Shown here in pieces: positions 1 through 17,985 of a stretch of 64,000 nt of DNA. Each line of letters opens with the position of its first letter. Positions within the stretch are counted from its first letter, which is position 1. A program made the position numbers and the translations under genes. Under the pieces are notes generated by a model, which saw only the letters and a program-made list of their open reading frames with translations, was not told the origin of the DNA and ran no database searches. Origin of the DNA: Serinus canaria (Eukaryota > Chordata > Aves > Passeriformes > Fringillidae); assembly GCF_022539315.1 (NCBI RefSeq), contig NC_066319.1, positions 29,722,093 through 29,786,092 on the forward strand, given 5' to 3'.

Positions 1-2062
1 ATCCCACCTGTCTCCAACCTCCCGGGCTAAAACATTCCCTGTGCTACTGTTTCCAGTAAAGGAAATGTGCTTTTTGATGACAAAAGACTGAACGAAGGCT
101 GCTGTTGAATGCCTCATGGATTATATAATACAGACAAATCCTCCTATTTTTCCTCTGTAAACAGCCCCCAGCTCTCTTTAGTCTGGTTAAAGGACAGCAA
201 AGCCAGTGAGGGCTGGCACTGGCATGCTTAGTCCTGTCTGATGGTGTCTGGTCCAGCTTGGCTGTGCAAGAAGCTGACTTGTGTTTCTACAGGGATGGAG
301 CGTTACAGCCAGCAGGCAAAGCAGGGGGTAAAGGAAGCTCTGACACCTGTCATAGGGTGGGCATGGCTAGAAGAAAGAAACATGTAAGGTCCAGTTGTGG
401 CATGAATCAAAGCTCATTAGCTCTCTGTAAATAAAGGAGAAACCCAGCAATCTCAAAGTAAAGGTGGAATAACAAGTCTCTAAAATCCAGGGCACTGTAG
501 ATCCAGTGTTTTCTAGTCCATACTAAATACAATTTATCTATCTTAGGTTTGCTCTCTCCTTCCCTTTGTGTTCCTCAGGTTTTTTTTCACCTGTTTTAAA
601 GTCACTTGGTCATTTTTCCTGTATGTTCTTTGCTATGGCTCTATTATTTCCTTCTGGAAAATGTTCTCTTTTCTCAAGAGGTCGCCTTACCTTTTTTAAT
701 TTCTCTTTACCTAATTCCACACATTCATTTTATATTTATAATGCATTACAGTACATAACTCTGGCATTTATAATGCATTTAGATAATCTCCTTGCTTCTG
801 TTCTCTTCTTATGAAAACTCTGTTTTCAATACATGATTCCATCCCTTTCTCTATTTTTCTCTGGATCCCTGGTTCCCTTGTCCCTCAGTTTCCTTTAGTT
901 GCCCCCTTTGTGCTGTCCTTCCTGTCAAGCTGTGTGTTTGGGTGATGCTGTACAGACTGGCAGTCACAGCTCCATGTGCTGCCAATAACCAATTCCTCTC
1001 ACTCACTTGGTGCCTTGGCTTCCCATTTGAATTCAGTAGCCACTTCAGAGCCAAAAAGTACAGCTGTACAGAGAGGACACTGGCAGCTGGCACTGCTCTG
1101 CCCTTGCTGCAGAAGGCAGGATGGAGAATAGCCCCTTTTCCACACAGAACTGCATTTGGCCAGTGTCTGGCCGGCCAACTGGCCAGGAGCCCTGCCAAGA
1201 AAACTCCTGACCAGGATTACCTTCATGTTAGCACCAGAAACACTGCCACGTACTGCACAAAAGCATTTCCCTAGGCGTGGCAAAGCTCTGAACAAACCTC
1301 TCAATCACATTTTTTTCTATGAAATCAAGGATCATATTAATCATTGAGACAGGTTCTTGGTACTAAAAGCAGTTTAAGCCCCTTGCTAAATTGCCTCCTT
1401 GTGTTCCAGCAATTATTGACTTGGTCCTACAGGGAGAAGTATCGGGAAGGTTGAAATCTTTCAGCTCTTTTCACCACATTTTGGCTCGAATTTTCTAACA
1501 GCACTGCTTGAGGGGAACAGGAAAAAGTAATTTATTTCAAAAACATTTTTAAGTGCATCGCTTTGATCCCCTTCAAAAAGGGGATCAAAAAAAGGGGTGG
1601 TTTCTTCGTTCTCTCACATGGAATGGGAAACTGCACAGACACGTCACTGAAGACGGCACAAGCTATCTTAAGCGACCCAAAACTCCTCCCGTCTCTCCAC
1701 CCTCCCACGGTGTCCCCCCTGCTGCCGCGGGTGTGCTCCCTGCAGAGGTGCGCGTGACATGCACCGTACTGGCTTTCCAACGCCTGAGGAATCAATCCTG
1801 ATGGCTGATTCACCTTCCTCTGCAGAAATGCCAGCACAGGGAAGCTTGCGGGGGGGTAGCGGACGGCTGCAGTTAATGCAGCTCCCCTGGGAGGCACCTG
1901 CCCACACCTGGGGGAGCTCCATTCCCAGGAGGAGCGGGCAGGAGCCCCTCCGACCAGCGCCCCGCAGGCTCGCTCGCCCTGAGCCCTGGCTCGCTCCGCT
2001 CCCTGCTCAGGAGCCACCTCATGCCGGAGCAGAGCTGCTCGGAGGGGAAGCAGAGCACTCAC
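1..2062 (-). other. PLEK2: PLEK2 intron 1 (partial, runs off the left edge)
   Basis: This stretch lies downstream of the PLEK2 exon 1 splice donor on the minus strand. No further pleckstrin-like exon is visible in either strand, so exon 2 must lie left of the window. The open frames here have no family resemblance and look like chance. It contains one perfect 12-bp hairpin at 1562-1589 and a moderately GC-rich stretch from about 1680 to 2062. Nothing else is recognisable. Confidence 0.6.
1562..1589. repeat. Perfect 12-bp hairpin with 4-base loop
   Basis: TTTGATCCCCTT at 1562-1573 is followed, after the loop CAAA, by its exact reverse complement at 1578-1589. It sits inside PLEK2 intron 1. 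No gene or element boundary is attached to it, and its function is unknown. Confidence 0.8.
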
Positions 2063-2110
2063 CCGTTTGACGAGGAAGCCCTCCTTCAGCACTCCAGCTT
2101 CTTCCTCCAT
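2063..2110 (-). CDS. PLEK2: Pleckstrin-2, first coding exon (N-terminus only)
   Basis: The exon encodes MEEEAGVLKEGFLVKR and is followed at once by a consensus donor GTGAGT (2062-2057). From memory, human pleckstrin-2 begins MEDGVLKEGFLVKR, so residues 6-16 here match exactly. Pleckstrin-1 has a clearly different N-terminus (EGYLVKK). These residues are the first strand of the N-terminal PH domain. The full protein has PH-DEP-PH domains, binds phosphoinositides and takes part in actin and membrane reorganisation. The start codon has a G at +4 and is preceded by ACG. The acidic run after Met is two residues longer than in human. Only 16 residues are present; the remaining exons are off the left edge. 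Reading continues open past the donor for over 170 codons, but that part is intronic. Confidence 0.8.
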
Positions 2111-3619
2111 CGTGGCCGTCAGGGAACAGAGCAGAGACCCGCCGAGAATCGCCCGAGCCCTGGCAGCCTGTCCCTCTGCACATGATTTGTTTAAGAAAGC
2201 TCATTTTTCTTTGCTCCCCTCCTCCAATGTGACGCACTCTCCCTCCCCTGTTTTTTTCCCTCCCTGTGAGACATTAGTTAGCGAGCTGGCTCTGATGTAT
2301 TACCTGCCCTCGGGGAAGTAAAACAAAGGGATGTCTAAAAGGGATCTTGAAAGAATTTCACAGAATTTAGTAAAGCAAAAAACCACCACCGAGCGAGCTG
2401 GCCAAAATAAGCAGCTGGAAAATGGCAAATCAGGTATTGCATGGGAGGGGGGAGCAGAATTTTAAAACCAAATTCCTCAAAACTTCAGACTAAACAACTA
2501 CCACGTAAAATTTCTCATGTGACAAACCCATCTCTCAGGAGTTCTACAAATCAGCACAACTTGTAAGTGTAACATACAGGATATTATGATTACAATGAAA
2601 CTTTTACAAATCTTACAGTAACTTTTTGCTAAAAATTTATTTTCCCAAAGAAGATCCAAAGCACCTGAGAGTCCACTCTACTCTCAGTGACCCCTTGGTA
2701 TGTAAACCAAGATTCTCTACCTAATATCCTAAATCTCTACATAGGCAGGCTTTAGTAAAGCAGCCTGATCCTTGAACATTGCAGTGACCTCTTGTACCTC
2801 CTGAATGCCTTGAAACAGAGCGCCTTTTGTGTCTAAATACAATCTTAGATGTTTATTGTATTTGAAGACTTTACCCACGGTGACAAATCTGTTTAATATG
2901 AAGTAATATTTCAGAGAGTGCTACTGTTCAGAAATAACAGCCTTTGCTGTACTGTCAGCATTCCATGACTCTCACTAAAATTAAGGTGATGAATGTGGGC
3001 AGAGCTGTGAGCTGTGATAATACAAGGTGGAGTATAGCAAACAAACAAAAGCACTCGTTGCTATGTTAAGAGTCCAGAGGTCAGTAAGACTAAGTGACTC
3101 CAATATCAAGGGGCACACTTTCATGCACCAAGGAAAAGGAACAAACAAATAATTTCTTTATACATTTTTATAACTTTTAGTTGGGAATACCGAGACACTG
3201 AAGAATTGAAACCAAAATTGTGCTGGAGACAACTCAGAGAAGAGTCCTGTGAAGGCCATAAGAATACAATGGGTGACTAAAAACTGCTGGAAGTTAGGAA
3301 AGTTGATTCTGTGTAAAGAGAAAACATGCTGGCTGAGATTTCAAAAGCAGAAGTTACCTATGTAGCTCCTACTGTACACCTTTTGCTTCTTGGGAAAAGG
3401 CAGGCAGCTACCAGGCAACAGGCTCAGTAAGTCATACCCCAGTATGCTTGTTCTTCAGTCCACCTAAAATACGGTAACAGAACACTTGGAAAAGTACTTT
3501 GTGCTGCCGGTATGTAATATTTTCAAAGTTAGCAATGGAAATGATAAAAGCTGTATTCAGAAGCAGAATCTTGAAAAAAAAAAACCCAAAAAACTGAAAA
3601 AGCCAGCAGGAAAAAAAAA

Positions 3620-3677
3620 ATGCTCACAATGAAAAAATGCTCACAATGCTCACAGGAAAAAAATCAGCTCACAATGT
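3620..3677. repeat. Short imperfect direct repeat (GCTCACAATG units)
   Basis: Copies of GCTCACAATG or part of it recur at about 3621, 3638, 3647 and 3667, separated by A-rich spacers. It looks like local slippage duplication. No function is suggested. Confidence 0.6.
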
Positions 3678-4921
3678 TTTGTACATCACCATTGCACTGG
3701 GGGGGAAAAAAACCCCAAAAACTTGAGTCCAGGTTCAGAAGAGATATTACTGCTGCATGCATTTCCTGGACATGCACTCTTTATATAACCAGCTTCAAGA
3801 ATACAGTGTTCCACAGCTTGTTATTTGAGGTTTGACTGCACATTGTTCAGCTTGTTACTGCAGGCAATTTATTCAAGGTGCTATTTCATGCTAGGGAGGA
3901 CAGGTAGAAGCTTGCAGGGGGCTCTCACTCAGACAGTGATCTCAGAATTGCTCCATAAGCAGTCCTCACTGAAGATCTGACAAGCTCCTTTTCTCCAGCA
4001 TGCAGACCACCCACAACCCTGCAGACAGATCTTGGCAAAATTAACATTAGCAACAAAAAATTCTATTGTCAAACTGCTGATGAAAGGTGAAACAAACCTT
4101 GATTCAGCTGGTCATTAAGTAACAGGTTTTGTATCAACTTCTTCTTATATAGGGCCTTCACTTCCTTCAATACCTCGACTCAAAAGTATTTCTTCAATAC
4201 TTTGGATATTTATGATAGACACACCCCTTCCTCCCTGTCTCATTCTGTAGTTAATCAAGGTTGAAAAACTGCCCCTGTATTGCTCCCTGAGGCTGAGTAA
4301 ACACAGATTTTTCAGGGTCAGGTAATATAAAATGAGTCAGTAGATCTGAGCTGTTGTATTCATGCATGGGCTGGGAATGCAGGTTCTGGCATTGAACCCT
4401 TCCAGTGGAGGACATGCTTTGATCTGTATAAACTTAGGGAGCTCTACATCACATCTTCTGTGGGCCTTACAACTCACTGCAGAGAATAGTACTCATTTCC
4501 TCAGATCCATTTTAGAGTGCTTTCCACATCAGTGTAGTACTGTAACAAAAAAAGAACAGTTGAGTGCTTGACATTTTCTTGCCTTCAAAGTGACTCCCAA
4601 ATACTTTATATGCTATAGAATTTGGAATGGGATGGCCAGAAAGAGCTGCCTTCAAGGCCACAGGATGCTACTCGGGCATTCAGGGCAGGGAGGAGCAGCC
4701 CCCACAGTTCTGAGAGCAGGCTGTGCACCCTACTGGCACCTCCCACTCAGTCCTTCAAGAAGTCTAACAGAGCTGATCCAGGGAACCTGCCCAAAGGAAA
4801 ACCCCATCCCATGCTCTGCTGTGCCCAGCATGTACCATCATGTCACACACAGCACTGGGGCATTACAGACACCACAGTTTTCAAAGCAGCTTCTTAGGAC
4901 TTTGCCCTCCAGTGCAGCACT

Positions 4922-4964
4922 CCTTTAGTAAATTAGGGATTATTTCCTTTAGTGAATTAGGGAT
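4922..4964. repeat. Tandem duplication, 24-bp period
   Basis: A 19-bp unit at 4922-4940 recurs at 4946-4964 with a single A/G difference, separated by TATTT. It is a recent-looking local duplication in noncoding DNA. Confidence 0.75.
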
Positions 4965-6868
4965 GCAATATTATGAAAACAAACCACATCAGAATAAAGC
5001 ATGATGAAACATTTCTAGATAGAAGAGAAAGACAACAAGCATTCAATAGTATTCTGACAAAATAGCAATTTTAAAATTAACTGTAGAAAGGTGGAAGTAT
5101 TTGGAAACAGTTGTTTCATTTCTACTCTTAAAAATCAAAGCGCAGATTCTGCTATGAAGAGCAACACACCAGGTCCACTGCACCTGAAGAAAAAATTTAT
5201 GAGCCAAAATCAGAGAGAAAACAGCAAGGATTTGTCACTGTATTAAAAACCAGACAAACCACAACAACCCCAAGGAAGCAGGGAATCCCTTTTTAAGCAA
5301 CCACTATTTTCCCTCATTAGAAACAGGATACTGGGCTGTGTGTTACCAGACTTGAGCCAGTATACCCCTGTTTGGGTGGGATTTTTGCATTAAGTCCTTA
5401 CCAGATATTATTATAAAACTGTTTCCAAGTTTTCAATCTTAGAAAATCAATTTAGGGTAGGAAAGTCAAACTGAGATCCTTGCAATGAACACATCAGGCT
5501 GAGCCCTGTCCACAGGTATTCCTGTCCCCTTCCCTTCCACTGACTATGTTAGGTGCAAGTGGAGGTGTTGGCCTTGTGATTACAATGGTGCGAACAGCAC
5601 AGCAGCTAATGAGCTGCAGGAATGTGCTGCCCGGATATAGCAACTCAACAGAGACATTCACAAAAAACCCCTTATTTTGAGCACTTGGCAAGCAAAGGCA
5701 GTTTCAGGAATGGAAAAAGAGCCAGTTGAGACACAAGGCATCAGCTCAGCAGCTCCTAAAGGTCTTTAAGTGGTGGAGTGCAGCAAGACCCCAGTACTCC
5801 CTCACTAACAGGCCTCCAAAACAAGCGTTTTATACCTCCTCCTTCCTGCTTCTGCAATGCATGAGAGGGATCCACCAGGTTGTCTCGTGTCTTTTATTTA
5901 TTCTTGGTTGAAATATGATCAAAAGATCAAATTGGAAGAACCTGTTTTGTTTTTTTTTTTCCTGCTAGGATGACAAGAGATTGGAATGCATTTATCTGAA
6001 CCTGCTTTGATATCATCCTCACAGTCTTTGTCATTTTTTTTCAGGCACCCAGAACCGACTCAAACTTTACCCACCAGCACATTCCAGCTCTAATTAAAAG
6101 GTGCTCTGGTAGCTACTGTAGAAATTTAACAAACTTCTAAGTTCCTGACAGAAACAATGCTCACCAATTAACACACCAAAACAGCTGTCACAGATTATAC
6201 TAATTATAATCCCTTCACTGCACTCCTTCCTTCCTTGGAGCACACATGGCTCACTTATCAGTCCTTTTTCCTTTACAGAATTATTATGGCATGGAGATCA
6301 CATGGTGACAGTTTTAAAATACTATGTTCTTTACTCCAAGTACCCACCTATTGTGTTTAACAGAAGTAAAATCACTATTTTAGTGGATGGGCACAGTTGG
6401 AAGGCTGTCACAGCTGCTGAAAAGACAATTTGAGAAAACGATTAAAAATCTATTTTTCTTCATTTTGTGAATTTGCACATTCAAGTATTTTCCAATCTGT
6501 AAACACTGAAAGTTATTTACCTTTTTTGGCTTTGCTTTACTGTCAGAGTTGGGTACACATGAACTTCTCTGACACCCCAGCACAGACGAGCAGCACACTG
6601 CAATATGTATGCCCCTTTAGAATGCCTTTTGTAGCAACTCCATGTAGCAAGGAAATAGTTTGTACCATGGCAATAATAAGAATGTCTAGTTAAGGCTAAA
6701 AGCCTCATTCTTCATGCATTTTCCCTCTAGCATAATGAAGTATTAACAAAAAAATGGGCAGTATGGGACACAGCAATGACAAAAAAATACCCCCACACAT
6801 ATAGAAACCTAGCAAGTTGGAAAGGTTACTTTAAAAGCACAACTCTTTCCCCTTGAGAAAACACATCT

Positions 6869-6896
6869 TGTTTCTCTTCTTCAGAGAAGAGAAACA
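6869..6896. repeat. Perfect 12-bp hairpin downstream of EIF2S1
   Basis: TGTTTCTCTTCT at 6869-6880 pairs exactly with AGAAGAGAAACA at 6885-6896 around the loop TCAG. It lies about 0.9 kb past the EIF2S1 stop. It would be in the 3' UTR only if the more distal poly(A) signals are used. Confidence 0.75.
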
Positions 6897-7000
6897 GTTT
6901 CCTTTTAGAGCACCGCAGTTCAGTATAAATGGGATACAGGGTAGGCAGAACTGAAGGTCACGTTGCAGTGAGCTCACAGACATTGGTTACCCATTTTGAA

Positions 7001-7789
7001 CTATGTTTCATTAAAGCTCCTGCTATATTCATCCATCAGAGCAAAGTGCAACTATAAGTAGTTTTTCATTTATTAGCTATGTTTATTGGAATGGAAACAA
7101 GCTATTTTCAAAGTCTTCAAGTTCTCGGTCCCTAAATGCAGATGATAAACAACAGAAATGCTAATTTAAACATGTCTGCACCAACAAACTTGCAAGGAAA
7201 ACATTAATGTAAAACATTTTGTTCCACTCATTCTCAGCTTGATTTAAAGCAAACAAAAGAAAGCCCTTTCAATGGTAAACAGAAGTCACCCATTGATCAT
7301 ACTATTCCAGGTTTTATATTCACACCACTCTAGGTCATGTGACAGAAGAGGAGGAAAAAACCCAAAACTTTAGAGTTACATAGCCCAGAAATTTATTGAA
7401 TACTTGCTCAAATACATTCTGTATAGAACTGTTCCACTTGCTTGGTTTTGTTGCTCCCAGGAAAGATCATGAACAGATGCACTGAGCTGGAATCACCAAT
7501 TAGGAATTGTTATGTATGAAAGTGTTAAGTATGGGGCTGCAAACGCCATCTGGCCAGATCTGTGTCTTGAATTTGACTAGGCAACTTCCTTTCAAAGGGT
7601 TCAATTTGTGTAAGTTGCTGCACCAAATGTTATCTAGAAGAGCCTTTTACATTTTGTTCTTTTTAAAACAGGAAAACACTTCATATATTTGCTTTGGAAG
7701 TTTTCAATACTGGAATAATTTAGTCCAGAGTTTTTGCAATGGGGTTTCTAATTTTTCATATGATCGCTCTTCTAAGTATCCCAGAACAT
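7001..7789 (-). other. EIF2S1: EIF2S1 proximal 3' UTR
   Basis: This is the minus-strand sequence directly after the EIF2S1 stop codon. AATAAA poly(A) signals in the minus orientation occur at 7392-7397, 7082-7087 and 7069-7074, giving possible 3' UTRs of about 0.4 and 0.7 kb. More distal signals also exist. Which are used cannot be told from sequence. Confidence 0.55.
7392..7397 (-). terminator. EIF2S1: Candidate EIF2S1 poly(A) signal AATAAA
   Basis: This is the first minus-strand AATAAA hexamer past the EIF2S1 stop codon, about 390 bp downstream. Alternative signals lie at 7082-7087 and 7069-7074. Use is inferred, not shown. Confidence 0.45.
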
Positions 7790-17527
<9,738 letters not shown>

Positions 17528-17620
17528 CTGGCTGCGGCCCGGGGGGTCCCGCGCTGCGCTCGCGCCCCGCAGTCCCGCGCTGGCCCCGCTCGTGCCGCCG
17601 CGTGCACCCGGCCGCTGCCG
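17528..17620 (-). other. EIF2S1: EIF2S1 noncoding exon 1 (5' boundary approximate)
   Basis: A good donor, CAG|GTACGG, occurs on the minus strand at 17530-17522 inside the CpG island. It fits the 5' UTR exon needed upstream of the acceptor at 15678. The transcription start is not visible; about 17.6 kb is a guess from spacing to the promoter motifs. Confidence 0.5.
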
Positions 17621-17626
17621 CCTCAC

Positions 17627-17637
17627 TGCGCAGGCGC
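17627..17637. promoter_or_regulatory. NRF1-like site
   Basis: TGCGCAGGCGC resembles the NRF1 consensus (GCGCATGCGC type) and lies close to the presumed EIF2S1 start. In such GC-rich DNA a chance match is possible. Confidence 0.4.
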
Positions 17638-17715
17638 CGGGACGCCGAGAGGAGAGAGGGGCCGCGCTCCCCTCGAACGCCCTCTGGCGGCGGGCGGCCA
17701 GAGCCGCGGCCTCAG

Positions 17716-17720
17716 CCAAT
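17716..17720 (+). promoter_or_regulatory. CCAAT box
   Basis: CCAAT in the context CAGCCAATCG, the usual NF-Y context, located between the two divergent genes. Confidence 0.5.
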
Positions 17721-17748
17721 CGCGTCTCCTCCTAGCGACCCCGGGGAA

Positions 17749-17756
17749 CACGTGAC
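17749..17756. promoter_or_regulatory. CLEAR-like E-box CACGTGAC
   Basis: CACGTGAC matches the 3' eight bases of the TFEB/MITF CLEAR consensus GTCACGTGAC. The two 5' bases are AA in place of GT. It lies about 190 bp upstream of the ATP6V1D ATG. Confidence 0.5.
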
Positions 17757-17828
17757 CACAAGCGGCGCGCCCGGCGCCGCGCGAGCATCCGGGTTCGGTC
17801 CCCTGCGCGCGGGCACCGCCTCGCGCGG

Positions 17829-17838
17829 GGGGCGGGGC
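17829..17838 (+). promoter_or_regulatory. ATP6V1D: GC box (Sp1/KLF type)
   Basis: GGGGCGGGGC lies just upstream of the perfect CLEAR palindrome and about 110 bp before the ATP6V1D ATG. Confidence 0.5.
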
Positions 17839-17841
17839 CGA

Positions 17842-17851
17842 GTCACGTGAC
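17842..17851. promoter_or_regulatory. ATP6V1D: Perfect CLEAR element GTCACGTGAC (TFEB/TFE3 site)
   Basis: The full 10-bp palindrome GTCACGTGAC lies 94 bp upstream of the ATP6V1D start codon. V-ATPase genes are established members of the TFEB-controlled lysosomal network, so the site fits the gene's role. Its effect on EIF2S1 is inference. Confidence 0.7.
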
Positions 17852-17944
17852 GGCGGCGGCGACAGCCGGTCCGGGCCCCGGCGGTGACAGTGGTGACAGC
17901 CCGAGCCGGCCCCGCCGCGCTGCGCCCCGCGCCCCGCCGCAGCC

Positions 17945-17985
17945 ATGTCGGCCAAGGACCGCATCGAGATCTTCCCCTCGCGGAT
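17945..17985 (+). CDS. ATP6V1D: ATP6V1D exon 1, residues 1-13
   Basis: It encodes [13 protein letters not shown] plus AT of the Met14 codon, then donor GTGAGT. Ala3 stands where I remember Gly in human. The exon lies within the CpG island. Confidence 0.95.

Larger units (their letters stand above)
2111..7000. other. PLEK2 upstream flank and EIF2S1 downstream/distal 3' UTR region
   Basis: No conserved coding exon is seen on either strand. The first few hundred bases should contain the PLEK2 5' UTR and promoter, but no TATA box or strong CpG island is evident. The rest is AT-rich. Minus-strand AATAAA signals occur at 7069-7074, 7082-7087, 5893-5898 and 5897-5902. Some of this stretch may therefore belong to long 3' UTR forms of EIF2S1, as in mammals. 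A short A-rich direct repeat of TGCTCACAATG lies at 3620-3677. Confidence 0.5.

Noticed and set aside
1157..1185. GGCC-rich inverted repeat around 1157-1185
   Set aside because: Arms are only 8 bp and the sequence is locally GGCC-rich; not distinguishable from chance.
1532..2062. Minus-strand 192-aa open frame containing the PLEK2 start
   Set aside because: Only its first 16 codons match pleckstrin-2; a consensus donor GTGAGT follows directly and the remaining sequence has no family resemblance. Treated as read-through into intron.
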